A DNA stretch of 46,063 nt from Acidobacteria bacterium RIFCSPLOWO2_02_FULL_61_28 (GTDB taxonomy: Bacteria > Acidobacteriota > Terriglobia > 2-12-FULL-54-10). A program made the translations under genes and the position numbers. Of the stretch, positions 33,661-44,569 are shown one piece after another (position 1 is the stretch's first letter; each line of letters begins with the position of its first letter). Under the pieces are notes generated by a model. The model saw nothing but the letters and a program-made list of their open reading frames with translations, was not told the origin of the DNA and searched no databases. The stretch covers positions 1 through 46,063 of the forward strand of contig MEKR01000125.1 in the NCBI GenBank assembly GCA_001767035.1. Direction: 5' to 3'.

Positions 33661-34662
33661 TTAATAGGCCCAGCGCACAAGCACCGCGCCGACCGTATAG
33701 CCCGCGCCGGCGGCGGCAAAGAGCGCCAGACCTCCTTTTTTAAGTTTTCCCTGCTGGATGGCGTCGGCGGTTGCCAGTGGGATGGTGGCGGCCGTCGTGT
33801 TGCCGTACCGGTCAATGTTGATGAGCACTTGCTCGGGGCGGAGTCCCATCCGTTCCACGGTGGCGTCAATGATGCGCCGGTTGGCCTGGTGGGGAATGAA
33901 CACATCCAGGTCAGCCGGGGTCAGCGAGTTGCGTTCCAGAATTGCCTGGCCCACTTCGTACATCTTGCGTACGGCATATTTGAACACCTGCGGGCCGTCC
34001 TGGTGGACGTAATGGAGCTTCCGGCGTACGGTTTCGATAGAGGCCGGCAGGCGGCTGCCCCCGGCGGGCATTTGCAGGAAGCATCCCCCGCTGCCGTCCA
34101 CCTCATGGAGGAAATCGAGAATGCCGACGTCGCCCTCGCCCGGTTCCACCGGCTCCAGAAGAACGGCCCCGGCGCCGTCGCCGAAGATCACGCAGGTGGC
34201 GCGGTCTTCGTAGTTGATGATGCTCGACATGACGTCGGCCCCCACGACGAGCACTTTCTTGTGGGTGCCGGTGGCGATGAATTGGGCGCCCGTGGCCAGG
34301 GCAAACAGGAATCCGGAGCAAGCCGCCGAAATGTCAAAACCCCAAGCGCCGACGGCTCCCAGCTTGTGCTGGAGGTTGCAGGCGGTGGCAGGGAAGAAGG
34401 TGTCGGGAGTGACCGTGGCGACGAGGATGGCCTCGATCTCGGTCGGGCGTAAGGACCGCTGCTCCAGGACTCGCCGGCACGCTTCGAGTGCGAGATCGGA
34501 GGTCGCCACGCCCTTCTCGACGATGTGGCGTTCGAGGATGCCCGTGCGTTCCCGAATCCAGGTGTCCGAGGTATCCACCATCTTTTCGAGATCGGCGTTG
34601 GTGAGGAGCTTCGGCGGCGTGTAGCAGCCGAGGGCTGTGATCTTGGCTCGCGTCAACGGCAT
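33661..34662 (-). CDS. fabH: beta-ketoacyl-ACP synthase III
   Basis: 333 aa from [12 protein letters not shown]. The frame extends 21 codons upstream but the family starts here. Catalytic triad: Cys115 ('DISAACSGF'), His in '[10 protein letters not shown]' and Asn in '[11 protein letters not shown]'. It condenses acetyl-CoA-type primers with malonyl-ACP to start fatty-acid synthesis. A GGGGA lies only two bases before the ATG, which is unusually short. 30 bases upstream of ychF on the same strand. Confidence 0.95.
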   Translation of the reverse strand: MPLTRAKITALGCYTPPKLLTNADLEKMVDTSDTWIRERTGILERHIVEKGVATSDLALEACRRVLEQRSLRPTEIEAILVATVTPDTFFPATACNLQHKLGAVGAWGFDISAACSGFLFALATGAQFIATGTHKKVLVVGADVMSSIINYEDRATCVIFGDGAGAVLLEPVEPGEGDVGILDFLHEVDGSGGCFLQMPAGGSRLPASIETVRRKLHYVHQDGPQVFKYAVRKMYEVGQAILERNSLTPADLDVFIPHQANRRIIDATVERMGLRPEQVLINIDRYGNTTAATIPLATADAIQQGKLKKGGLALFAAAGAGYTVGAVLVRWAY

Positions 34663-34755
34663 TTCCCCATGGCTGGCTCTGCAGTGCGAACGCACTACTT
34701 TATTTTTCTTTGGGACAAAAAGCAAGACGCTCGCGCCGCTCCGGGCCGAGTGTGC

Positions 34756-36000
34756 TCACGATTCGGGTTCTCCCAAGACTCCCGCCGTTACCAGGATCGC
34801 CAGCAGGAGCCGCTTCAGACCGAGGTCGCGGCCCCGGGGATCGTACCACTCGTGGAGGGTGTGGGCGTCCCCGCTCGATCCTCCGCCTCCCGTTGCAATC
34901 GCTTCGATGCCAAGCGACAGCGGAATGTTAGCGTCGGTCGAGGAACATTCGAGTCGGCTGCGAATTCCCAAGTGCCGATTCACCTCCCGCATCGTCTGAA
35001 GGATCCGCGCCGATTCGGGCAGTTCCGAGACCGGACGGTTGCCCAGCGGGACGACCTTCGCCTCAAGGCCGCCTGAGCCGCGCTTGTTTTCCTGTTCCAC
35101 TCCGGCGCGCACCGCCGCTTCCAGGGCTTGGGTGAGACGATCGAGTTCCTCAGCCCGCGTCGAGCGAATGTCCACTTTCATCCAGGCGGACTGCGGAATG
35201 GCGTTGACCGCTGTCCCTCCGTGGATCATCCCGACGTTCAAGGAAGCGCGCGGCTCGGCGGGAAGAGGAATGCGGCTCAGCTCGGCAATCGCGTTCGAAA
35301 GGGCCAGGATCGGATTCACTCTTCCGAAGTCGCTCCAACTATGCCCGCCCGGCCCGGTGATCTCGACGCGGAAGCGGCGGCTGCCGAGACCGGCAACGGT
35401 GATGTGATCCGTTGCCGAGCCGTCCAGCACAAACACGCCCGCCGTCCGGCGGCAAAGGTCCGGCTGGGAAAACAAGTGGCGCATCCCATACAGGTCCCCT
35501 TCGCCTTCTTCGCCGACAGTGGCCGCGAACAGAAGGGAGTGATCCGTTGCGACCTCCGTTTTTTGCAGCGTCGCGATGATCCCCAGCATGGCCGCCAGAC
35601 CCGCTCCGTTGTCGGAAATCCCCGGGGCACAGAGTCGCCCATTGTTCCGCTTCACTTCGATGGGAACTCCCGGCGGGGCGACCGTGTCGAGATGCGCGGT
35701 GACGATCACCAGATGGCTGTTGCTTCCCGCCCGCTCGCCGAGCGCGTTGCCCACTTTGTCCAGGCGCACGTGTTGCAGCCCCAGTTCGCGGAAGCGGTCC
35801 GCCATGTATTGCGCGCGCTCCGATTCCTGAAACGTGGGCGCGGGGATTTGCGTCAGTTCGATCTGGAGATGGTCGAGCCACTCCCGCTGTTCTTGCACGG
35901 TGCGTACCATCTTCCGCCAATTAGGGTGTTCCACAATCTCCGGCAAGGTCGAGAGCTTGCGTCGGGTGGCGCCGCAGTCGGTAGGGCGGGGAAGTGGCAT
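34756..36000 (-). CDS. M20/M28-type metallopeptidase
   Basis: 414 aa from the ATG at 36000. The upstream 70 codons of the open frame overlap another gene and are not used. Metal-site motifs: 'VTAHLDTVAPPG' (first His-Asp), 'GISDNGAGLAAML' (bridging Asp), 'VGEEGEGDLYGMRHL' (Glu-Glu) and a late 'GGGGSSGDAHTLHEWYD' (last His). A dimerisation domain lies between ~200 and 310 ('GPGGHSWSDFGRVNPI'). It should hydrolyse a dipeptide, acylated amino acid or similar. Substrate not deducible. Confidence 0.88.
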   Translation of the reverse strand: MPLPRPTDCGATRRKLSTLPEIVEHPNWRKMVRTVQEQREWLDHLQIELTQIPAPTFQESERAQYMADRFRELGLQHVRLDKVGNALGERAGSNSHLVIVTAHLDTVAPPGVPIEVKRNNGRLCAPGISDNGAGLAAMLGIIATLQKTEVATDHSLLFAATVGEEGEGDLYGMRHLFSQPDLCRRTAGVFVLDGSATDHITVAGLGSRRFRVEITGPGGHSWSDFGRVNPILALSNAIAELSRIPLPAEPRASLNVGMIHGGTAVNAIPQSAWMKVDIRSTRAEELDRLTQALEAAVRAGVEQENKRGSGGLEAKVVPLGNRPVSELPESARILQTMREVNRHLGIRSRLECSSTDANIPLSLGIEAIATGGGGSSGDAHTLHEWYDPRGRDLGLKRLLLAILVTAGVLGEPES

Positions 36001-36088
36001 ATTCGGTTTTCTCGGTCTTCTCGGATTGCCGGTTCTGTCACTGTTCTCGGTCGGAGCAACGGGCTGCGAGGAGACAACCTGGCCGGAA

Positions 36089-36337
36089 TCAGAATTGCAA
36101 CGTGCCCGACCGTTGCTCAAACCCGGGCGCCGGGTTGTAAATCGTCCGGCAGTACTCGCACCGGTAGAGTTCCTCGCCGTGCTGGCGCTTGATTTCCTCG
36201 CTGGCTCCATACCATCGCTTCAGGTGTCCGGCGCAGATCTTACCCTTCTCGTCTTTTTCATTGCAGGAGCGTTGAAACGGCGCTCGGGTCTTGACGTGGG
36301 GAGCGGTAGCGGGGGCGGGGGCTTCGGCTTCCGTCAT
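36089..36337 (-). CDS. small protein with predicted zinc site
   Basis: 82 aa. After an Ala/Pro-rich N-terminus, the core has one cysteine pair spaced widely ('CNEKDEKGKICAGHLKRWYG') and a CxxC ('YRCEYCRTIYNP'), with a His between them. That would make one Zn site. I believe similar hypothetical proteins occur in acidobacteria, but I cannot name a family. It lies 88 bases upstream of the M20 peptidase on the same strand and may be the first gene of that unit. Confidence 0.65.
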   Translation of the reverse strand: MTEAEAPAPATAPHVKTRAPFQRSCNEKDEKGKICAGHLKRWYGASEEIKRQHGEELYRCEYCRTIYNPAPGFEQRSGTLQF

Positions 36338-36573
36338 TGCGTTCTTTCAACCTCCTGGAAATGGAGTCGAGCGTTTCTCTGCTCGGGTCAGCCCGTGTCT
36401 TGCGGTGCGCCGAGAAACGCACTCGGTCAACCGGCCTGACCCTCTATTGTACCGGGTTGCTTCTGCAAGTCCAGTGCCACGGAGGCGACCGGATTTGCGA
36501 TTGACTCGACCGTGCGGCTGGCGTATGGTTTTCGATGAAGGCGAAAGTCCAGTTTGAAATTCCAAGGGAGAGA

Positions 36574-37251
36574 ATGAACATGAGCAAGCAGGATGAATCT
36601 CGCCGCGAATTCCTGGTCCGCGCGGCAGTGAGCGCGGGGGCCGTTGCGGGCGCCGGGCTGGTACCCGAGGCACAGACGCAGAACCGCGAGCAGCAAAGGG
36701 AAGCCAATGCTTCTGCCCAGCCGCACTCGACCGGCAATGGGCTGGGCGCGTTCCTCAACCGCGATGATGCCGCCACAGTTGCGGCGTTCACCGAGCGGCT
36801 CATGCCGGGCGCTCCGGGCAAGCCGGGCGCGCGCGATGCGGGAGTGGTCAATTACATTGATCTGGCGCTCTCCGGGGCCTACGCCGATCTTCAGGATTTC
36901 TACCGGCGCGGGCTGGCGCAGCTCGATCAATACTGTCGCAAGACGTACAACGAGCCTTTCGCGCGGTTGAGCGCCGCGCAACAGGACGAAGTGATCACGG
37001 CGCTCGAAGAAGGCAAGGCCACCGGGTTCACGTGGCCCACGGCGCAGGCGCTCTTCAACACCCTCCGCACGCACACGATGGAAGGCATGTTCGCCGACCC
37101 GATCTACGGCGGCAATAAGGATTTCGCCGGCTGGCGTCTGGTAGGCTTCCCCGGCGCGCAAGCGATCTTCACCCCGGCGGACATGCAGAGCACGAGAGCG
37201 TTCACGCGCACGCCCATGATCGGGCTGCAATCACAGGCTAAGGGACGGTAA
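36574..37251 (+). CDS. gluconate 2-dehydrogenase subunit 3-like protein
   Basis: 225 aa from the ATG after AGGGAGAG. A twin-arginine-type leader is visible ('SRREFLVRAAVSAGAVAGAG'), so the folded protein is probably exported with its partner. The body ('LNRDDAATVAAFTERLMPG', 'DVGVVNYIDLALSG'-like, 'FARLSAAQQDEVITALEEG', 'FADPIYGGNKDFAGWRLVGFPGA') matches the small subunit that accompanies GMC dehydrogenases. Its own GMC gene should start at 37341 but is only a stump. A full GMC gene follows at 38223. Confidence 0.88.
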   Translation: MNMSKQDESRREFLVRAAVSAGAVAGAGLVPEAQTQNREQQREANASAQPHSTGNGLGAFLNRDDAATVAAFTERLMPGAPGKPGARDAGVVNYIDLALSGAYADLQDFYRRGLAQLDQYCRKTYNEPFARLSAAQQDEVITALEEGKATGFTWPTAQALFNTLRTHTMEGMFADPIYGGNKDFAGWRLVGFPGAQAIFTPADMQSTRAFTRTPMIGLQSQAKGR

Positions 37252-37340
37252 CAGGTAGCTACGGCACGTTTTGTTTGTGCCGTGGGTTTGTCGCTGGAAC
37301 GAGAACGGAATGGACAATAGCAACAGGGAGTGAATAAGCC

Positions 37341-37397
37341 ATGGCAACCGAAAAGACGGATGTCGTAATCGTCGGCGTCGGCGCGGCGTCCGGGTGA
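37341..37397 (+). pseudogene. GMC oxidoreductase, 5' stump
   Basis: Reads MATEKTDVVIVGVGAASG-stop, the flavin-binding N-terminus of a GMC protein cut after the GxGxxG. It has the normal position, SD (AGGGAG) and start for the partner of the upstream subunit 3. The first 16 codons and ~55 bases before them resemble 38165-38270 at the intact gene, but with many silent third-base changes, so this is an old paralogue. The REP transposon begins directly at its end. Confidence 0.8.
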
Positions 37398-37399
37398 TG

Positions 37400-38056
37400 A
37401 GTCCCGAAGGGACGGATGAGAGTAGCCCAGCACGGTTCGGCGTTTCGCCGAACTCAGTGCTGGGTCAGATTGGCAATAACGGGAAAAGTTCCGTCAGGGA
37501 CGGCTGAAATTATGGCGCACAGTCATATCCGCTGTCTGGTTCACATCGTGTTCAGCACTGCCGAGCGGCGGCCTCTGATCCGGGAGGGGATGGGAGAACG
37601 TCTTCACGCCTACCTGGGCGGTATCGCACGCGAAAACGGAATGGCAGCGCTCGCGGTAGGGGGCGTTGCCGATCATGTCCATGTGTTGCTCTCGTTATCG
37701 CGGACAGCTTCGGTCTCGAAAGCGGTTCAGTTGTTGAAAGCGGGGTCTTCGAAGTGGGTCAATGAAAATTTTGCCCGGATGGGAAGATTTTCGTGGCAAG
37801 AAGGATTTGGGGCCTTTTCCATCGGTGTTGCGCAACGAGAGCGGACGGTGGCGTATATTCATGCCCAGGCCGCACATCACAAGCGGGTGAGCTTCGCGGA
37901 CGAATACAGGAAATTTTTGGAGAGCCATGGGATGCGGGAGGAATGATTCAGCCGTCCCTTGCGGGACTTGTGCCGTTGGTCAAGGGAACCCAGCACTGGC
38001 TTCGGCAAAGGGTGCCGAAGCGTGCTGGGCTACGTTCAGGCGTCCCTTCGGGACTC
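37400..38056. mobile_element. REP-type transposon with RAYT gene
   Basis: Left end: GTCCC-GAA-GGGAC hairpin (37401-37413), GTAGCCCAGCAC, TTCGGC...GCCGAA hairpin, GTGCTGGG. The right end (37987-38054) repeats the same order inverted: CCCAGCAC, TTCGGC...GCCGAA, GTGCTGGGCTAC, GTCCC-TTC-GGGAC. An inner perfect inverted pair, GGGACGGCTGAA (37497-37508) and TTCAGCCGTCCC (37947-37958), brackets the transposase. This is a RAYT flanked by inverted REP pairs. Confidence 0.85.
37512..37946 (+). CDS. REP-associated tyrosine transposase (IS200/IS605-like Y1)
   Basis: 144 aa from the ATG after the inner inverted repeat. The longer frame from 37416 crosses the REP hairpins. HUH motif 'VADHVHVLLSL' and family stretches 'CLVHIVFSTAERRPLI', 'GSSKWVNENF' and 'WQEGFGAFSIG' are those of the Y1 transposase group. 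The nucleophile Tyr is in 'RTVAYIHAQ'. It would cut and join single-stranded REP DNA. The flanking palindromes look like its substrates. Confidence 0.9.
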   Translation: MAHSHIRCLVHIVFSTAERRPLIREGMGERLHAYLGGIARENGMAALAVGGVADHVHVLLSLSRTASVSKAVQLLKAGSSKWVNENFARMGRFSWQEGFGAFSIGVAQRERTVAYIHAQAAHHKRVSFADEYRKFLESHGMREE

Positions 38057-38222
38057 GACCCATCCTACAAATCATGGTTGAAAATGCAGGTAGACACGGC
38101 ACGTTTTTTTGCCTCGGCCCCTGGCCCGGCTCCCGCGCGAGCTCCGGCCGGGCCGTGGGTGCCGCGGGCTTGTCAGCAGAGCGGGAACGGAATGGACAAA
38201 AGCAACAGGGAGTGAATGAGCC

Positions 38223-39944
38223 ATGGCAACGGAAAAGACTGAAGTCGTGATCGTGGGTGTAGGTGCAGCGGGAGGAATCCTCGCAGCGGAGCTTGGCAAG
38301 GCGGGTATGAAAGTCATTGGACTGGAGCGCGGGCCGCGTCTCGCCACCGCGGACTTCACGCCGCACGACGAATTGCGCTATTTCCAGCGGCAGGACCTCC
38401 GCCCCAACGTCAAGCGCCATCCCGTCACCTGGCGGCCGAACGCGGATGCGCGCGCGAACCCGCTCCCGGTGCTCAATTACGGCCACCAGGCGGGCGGCGG
38501 CACCGTCCACTACGGCGCGGTCTCGTGGCGCTTTCACGAGGACGACTTCCGCGCGCAGTCGCAGACCATCGAGCGCTACGGTCGGGCGGCGATCCCGGAA
38601 GACTCCTCGCTCGCCGACTGGCCGTTGACGTACGGTGAGCTGGAGCCTTACTACGATCGCGCCGAATACGAGCTGGGCGTGGCGGGCAAGGCGGGCAATT
38701 TGCAGGGACGCAAGATCGCCGGCGGCAACCCTTTCGAAGCGCCGCGCCGCCGCGAGTATCCGCTGCCGCCGTTGTTCGTGGATCAAGCGGGCGCCGTCTT
38801 CGATGCCGCGGCCCGCAAGCTGGGCCAGCACCCGTTTTCGACGCCGCGCGCGATCCTCTCGCAGGCGTATCAGGGGCGGCCGGCCTGCACTTATTGCGGC
38901 TTTTGCCAGGCGTTTGGCTGCCACATCGGCGCGAAATCGTCCATCCTGGTCACGAAGCTGCCCGAAGCCGATGCGACGGGAAACTTTAAGCTGGTCACCG
39001 GCGGCATGTGCTACCGCGTGAATAGCGACAACAGTGGGCGTGTGACCGGCGTGTCGTACTACGGCCCCGACGGTTCGGACAACACCATCGAGGCGGAGGT
39101 TGTCATTCTCGCTCCCTTCATCTACGACAACGTGCGCCTGCTGCTGCTTTCGAAGACCGAGAAGTTCCCGAACGGCCTGGCCAACTCCAGCGGCGAACTG
39201 GGCAAGCATCTTATGGCCCACATCGGGGCGCGGGTGTTCGCCGCGTTCGACGACCGCTTCGTCAACATGTATATGGGGCCGAGCGCGCAGCGGCATAGTC
39301 TTGACGACTTCAACGCCGACAATTTCGACCACAGCGGCATGGGCTTCATCCGTGGCGCGCAGCTCTCGGTGGTTCCCGCGGACCTGGAGGCCGGCCCAAT
39401 CGGTACCGCCCTGGCCATGAATCCGCCGCCGGGCGTTCCGCGGTGGGGCGCGGCGTATCGCGACTTTTTCGCGAAGTACTTCGCGCGGTATGCCGGGATG
39501 GTCGCGCAGACCGAGAACCTGCCGTACGCCGACCAGACGATTGACCTCGATCCCGAGGTGCGCGATCAGTGGGGCTTGCCGGCGCCGCGCCTGACCTACG
39601 ACTGGCGGCGGCCGAACGAGCGGGCGCGCGTCGAGTTCCTGGTGCGGAAGTTGGAGGAGATTGGCCGCGCGATGGGCGCAGCGCGCGTGTGGCGAGCGCC
39701 GCTGGGCCCGGGCGCTCCGGGCGCGCACCACGAGGGCGGCACGCGCATGGGGAGTGATCCGACGACTTCGGTGGTGAACCGCTACGGCCAGAGCTGGGAC
39801 ATCCCGAACCTCTTCGTCATCGGCAGCTCGACTTTCCCAACGATGAGCGGCTTCAATCCGACGCTCACGATCCAGGCGCTCGCCTATTTGAGCGCGGATG
39901 CAATCGTCAATCGTTACAAGAACAATCCCGGCCCGCTCTTATAG
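38223..39944 (+). CDS. GMC-family oxidoreductase (sugar/gluconate dehydrogenase large subunit)
   Basis: 573 aa. FAD-binding N-terminus 'EVVIVGVGAAGGILAAELGKAGMKVIGLERGP'. 'GGTVHYGAVSWRFHEDDF' and a cysteine-rich stretch 'CTYCGFCQAFGCHIGAKSS' follow. The C-terminal active-site region is 'HHEGGTRMG' then 'SSTFPTMSGFNPTLTIQALAY'. The pair with subunit 3 suggests a membrane-associated sugar or polyol dehydrogenase. No cytochrome subunit follows. SD AGGGAG. The gene's 5' leader resembles the stump at 37341. Confidence 0.93.
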   Translation: MATEKTEVVIVGVGAAGGILAAELGKAGMKVIGLERGPRLATADFTPHDELRYFQRQDLRPNVKRHPVTWRPNADARANPLPVLNYGHQAGGGTVHYGAVSWRFHEDDFRAQSQTIERYGRAAIPEDSSLADWPLTYGELEPYYDRAEYELGVAGKAGNLQGRKIAGGNPFEAPRRREYPLPPLFVDQAGAVFDAAARKLGQHPFSTPRAILSQAYQGRPACTYCGFCQAFGCHIGAKSSILVTKLPEADATGNFKLVTGGMCYRVNSDNSGRVTGVSYYGPDGSDNTIEAEVVILAPFIYDNVRLLLLSKTEKFPNGLANSSGELGKHLMAHIGARVFAAFDDRFVNMYMGPSAQRHSLDDFNADNFDHSGMGFIRGAQLSVVPADLEAGPIGTALAMNPPPGVPRWGAAYRDFFAKYFARYAGMVAQTENLPYADQTIDLDPEVRDQWGLPAPRLTYDWRRPNERARVEFLVRKLEEIGRAMGAARVWRAPLGPGAPGAHHEGGTRMGSDPTTSVVNRYGQSWDIPNLFVIGSSTFPTMSGFNPTLTIQALAYLSADAIVNRYKNNPGPLL

Positions 39945-39971
39945 CGACCAGTCGAACCGCTCGCTCACGGT

Positions 39972-40034
39972 CGCGGCTCTGACCAGCGTCAAACCCCGCG
40001 CCGGCGCGGTCGAGCCGGGGGCTGGGCCTTGTCC
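39972..40034 (-). pseudogene. truA 3'-end fragment
   Basis: On the minus strand it reads GQGPAPGSTAPARGLTLVRAAT, almost the same as the C-terminus of the complete truA at 41500 (GQGAASGSTAPARGLTLVRVAY). Nucleotide similarity is about 80% over ~63 bases. The rest of truA is missing here. It lies directly after the GMC gene on the other side of the TPR-FHA pair from the real truA, so a duplicated truA end brackets that pair. Confidence 0.75.
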
Positions 40035-40130
40035 GGAACGAGCCGTTTCATTGGGGCCGGTCCGCTCTCGAAGAGGTGTCCTGAAGGTAGGTTCACCGAA
40101 CTGATTCTCCATAGCAACACTGAAACCGCT

Positions 40131-40769
40131 CTATCTGGATGACCAGCTATCGAGCTGCATCAACAAAGAAAGCTTTCGCTTTGCTTTGACGACCCTCCGG
40201 TGATTCGGCCCAAAGGCATTTTCCAGCATAGCGATCAAATCCTGCCGCAGAGCTTTGGAATGCTCGAGTTCCCCCAACTCCATGTAGACGTCCGCAAGAT
40301 TGCTCATGGGGGTGCCCAGCTTGGGATGGCCCGGTCCAACAGCTTTTTGCAAGACGAGTAAAGACTGCCGGTAAAGCTCCTCGGCCTCTGGCAATTTCTT
40401 TTGTTCATGGAGAAGCCGCCCGAGGTTGTTCAGGATGAGCCCGAACTCCAGGTTGGGTTCGGGAAAAGCTCTTTCTGCACATGCCAGGGCATTGCGATAA
40501 AGCGGTTCGGCCTTTCCGAGGTTATACACGGAATGATAAAACACCGCGAGCAGGTGCAGCACCTTAACGAGCTCCGGGTGATTGGGGCCGCAAACCTCCT
40601 CGACAACTCGAGGAAGGGATGCCAGTTCGGTTTCCTGGATCTCTGTCAGGAGGGCTTCCATGGTCTTGTTTCGGCGCACGATCACGGTGTCAATGCGCTT
40701 CAGGATCGTGAGGACTTTCGGGGAAACCCTCCGAGACTTAGTCAGAAGCGGGAAATCTTCGTGGACCAT
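40131..40769 (-). CDS. tetratricopeptide-repeat protein
   Basis: 212 aa. About three TPR units with the kinesin-light-chain spacing are visible (~70-190): 'LLAVFYHSVYNLGKAEPLYRNAL', 'LNNLGRLLHEQKKLPEAEELYRQSL', 'SNLADVYMELGELEHSKALR'. The N-terminal 60 residues are unassigned. No signal peptide, so probably a cytoplasmic scaffold. Follows the FHA gene by 26 bases on the same strand, with a strong purine-rich SD (AAAGGGGGG). Likely one operon. Confidence 0.85.
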   Translation of the reverse strand: MVHEDFPLLTKSRRVSPKVLTILKRIDTVIVRRNKTMEALLTEIQETELASLPRVVEEVCGPNHPELVKVLHLLAVFYHSVYNLGKAEPLYRNALACAERAFPEPNLEFGLILNNLGRLLHEQKKLPEAEELYRQSLLVLQKAVGPGHPKLGTPMSNLADVYMELGELEHSKALRQDLIAMLENAFGPNHRRVVKAKRKLSLLMQLDSWSSR

Positions 40770-40795
40770 GGCCCCCCTTTAAGGGCGGTTCAACA

Positions 40796-41233
40796 TCACC
40801 GATTGGTGACGGCGAACATCAGGGTCGTGTTTCCAACGCGAAACTCGGACATGTGATCTAACTCGCAACTGGCAATCTTCTTCCCGTTGACAAAAGTCCC
40901 ATTGCCACTGTCGAGATCCACCAGCAAAGCAGCACGGCCGTGTACTTCGACCACACAGTGCTTGCGTGAAATCTTTGAATCCGATATCACGATGTCTCCT
41001 TCTGTCCGCCCGATGAGTATCTGAGGTTTTTGGATCGGGAAACTCATCCCCTTCATCGGGCCCTCCGTCACCAACAGGGAGACCCTTTTGCCTTGTGGCA
41101 ACTCGGGCTCCTCTCGCATGCGAACGATTTTCGACCTCGCTTTGGAGACCAGAAGCGTGGATGCCTTGGTTAGTATTGATTGCAGCGGGACTGCGTTCTG
41201 CTCATTTTCGTCTGGTGGTTGCGTCATTACCAC
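40796..41233 (-). CDS. FHA-domain protein
   Basis: 145 aa. FHA domain at ~50-140: 'LIGRTEGDIVISDSKISRKHCVVEVHG' with the Gly-Arg and Ser-x-x-His phosphothreonine-binding residues, then 'DLDSGNGTFVNGKKI'. The N-terminal 45 residues contain several Ser/Thr that a PknB-type kinase could phosphorylate. It probably reads Ser/Thr phosphorylation and recruits the TPR protein encoded next. Promoter at 41256-41283 and SD GGGAGG. Confidence 0.9.
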   Translation of the reverse strand: MVMTQPPDENEQNAVPLQSILTKASTLLVSKARSKIVRMREEPELPQGKRVSLLVTEGPMKGMSFPIQKPQILIGRTEGDIVISDSKISRKHCVVEVHGRAALLVDLDSGNGTFVNGKKIASCELDHMSEFRVGNTTLMFAVTNR

Positions 41234-41255
41234 CTCCCGGTGTTAAGTTGCGGTA

Positions 41256-41283
41256 ATTCTATCACATTGGGAATCGTGGACAA
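41256..41283 (-). promoter_or_regulatory. promoter of the FHA-TPR operon
   Basis: Minus strand: TTGTCC (41283-41278), 16-base spacer, TAGAAT (41261-41256), about 23 bases before the FHA ATG. The remainder of 41284-41499 has no gene I can support. A GTGAC...GTCAC dyad lies near 41313-41335. Confidence 0.6.
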
Positions 41284-41499
41284 CGAGTTTCTCCGGTGAA
41301 TCGTGATTACCTGTGACAGCAGGGTTACTGGTCACAGCCGTTGAACGCCTGGCGACGAAACCTTGCGAGAGTTTCGGCAGAGATTTGCTTGTCTTCGTGG
41401 GAACTCCACAGCTTCTCGTACCTTGTGCCGGTGCCTGCCATTGGGTAGTAAACGCCCTATCCGGAAACGGAACCCCTGTCGGCCGCCGGGGTGTAAGTC

Positions 41500-42273
41500 T
41501 CAGTAGGCGACGCGCACCAGGGTCAGGCCCCGCGCCGGGGCGGTCGAGCCGGAGGCTGCGCCTTGCCCCGCGGCCAGCAACTCCCGGATCGCCGCAGCCT
41601 CGATGCGATGGCGGCCCACGTCGAACAACGTCCCCACGATGTTGCGGACCATGTGGTAGAGGAACCCGCTGCCCTCGACGGTGTAGCGGAGTTCTTCCCC
41701 TTGCCGCTCCAGGCGCGAGGAGAACACCGTGCGGACGGTGGAGCGTTCTTCGCCGGCGCTGCTCGCGTCCTTGGAGGCGAACGGGCGGAAGTCCCAGGTT
41801 CCCACGAAGAATCGCGCGGCCTCGGCCATGGCTGCCTCATCGAGCGGATACGGATAGGGGAAAACATAGCGAGATAAAGTGGGAGGGCAGGTGGCCCCCC
41901 GATAGATGCGGTAGCGATACATCTTCGACCGGGCGTTCCCGCGGGCGTGAAATTCGAGCGGCACTTCCTGCGCCGAGAGCACGCGGATGCTCTCCGGCAG
42001 ATGATCGTTGAGCGCCCGCGCCAGATTCGCGCAGGGGATGGGGCTTTGCAGCGTGACGTTGGCGGCCTGCTCCTCGGCATGGACTCCGGCATCGGTCCGG
42101 CCGGACCCGCAGACGTGTACGGTCTCGCCGCACAGCGCCGCGATTGCCGCTGTCAGTGTCCCCTGGATGGTCGGTCTGTCCGGCTGGATCTGCCAGCCAT
42201 GGAAATCCGTCCCGTCGTAGGCAACCCGCAGCAGCAGGTTGCGGAGAGGGCGCGGCTCGTTGGATGCGCTCAT
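41500..42273 (-). CDS. truA: tRNA pseudouridine(38-40) synthase
   Basis: 257 aa from ATG 42273, giving MSASNEPRPLRNLLLRVAYDGTDFHGWQ. The longer open frame is not family-like. Catalytic Asp61 in 'GSGRTDAGVHA'. 'RYRIYRG' and 'GSGFLYHMVRNIVGTL' are diagnostic. It modifies U38-40 in the anticodon arm. No clear SD. Its 3' end is duplicated at 39972-40034. Confidence 0.95.
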   Translation of the reverse strand: MSASNEPRPLRNLLLRVAYDGTDFHGWQIQPDRPTIQGTLTAAIAALCGETVHVCGSGRTDAGVHAEEQAANVTLQSPIPCANLARALNDHLPESIRVLSAQEVPLEFHARGNARSKMYRYRIYRGATCPPTLSRYVFPYPYPLDEAAMAEAARFFVGTWDFRPFASKDASSAGEERSTVRTVFSSRLERQGEELRYTVEGSGFLYHMVRNIVGTLFDVGRHRIEAAAIRELLAAGQGAASGSTAPARGLTLVRVAY

Positions 42274-42484
42274 GGGGCGGTTTTCCTCGGCGCGCTCGGC
42301 GCAGCATCTCTCCCCGCCGGAAGGCCGGCCGGCGGCCCGATTGCTGCGGGGATCAATTTGCCCCTTGCACAACCGGGCGGGGAGTGATGAAATTATTATG
42401 GTGAGCAGACGGACAAAAGGATAGCGGAATTCTGGAAGGCTGTCGCGCCCGGCTGGGAGCCGGGACCAGGGCGCGCAATTCAAA

Positions 42485-44412
<1,928 letters not shown>

Positions 44413-44521
44413 CCCGTGCTCCTGTCCTCCCAAGTCCGCTCGGCGGGCGAGGGAACTGCTGGGTGGTTGCCCTCCGCGATACCCCATCGCATCCGCTGCT
44501 TCCGTCGCGGTCCATTGGCGC

Positions 44522-44569
44522 TATAATGGAATTGGGAAGGAGGAAATATCACCGATGAGAATTCAGTAA
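44522..44569 (+). promoter_or_regulatory. promoter and five-codon leader ORF before the RaiA-like gene
   Basis: A perfect TATAAT (44522-44527) is followed by GGAAGGAGG and ATG-AGA-ATT-CAG-TAA (44555-44569), a four-residue peptide frame with a good SD. Another SD (GGGGAGGTG) then leads to the RaiA-like gene at 44625. The -35 region (CTTCCG) is weak. The peptide could be a translational leader or chance. Confidence 0.4.

Noticed and set aside
37283-38270. Target-site duplication made by the REP transposon
   Set aside because: The similar ~106-base flanks differ at many third codon positions, so they are old paralogous leaders rather than a recent duplication.
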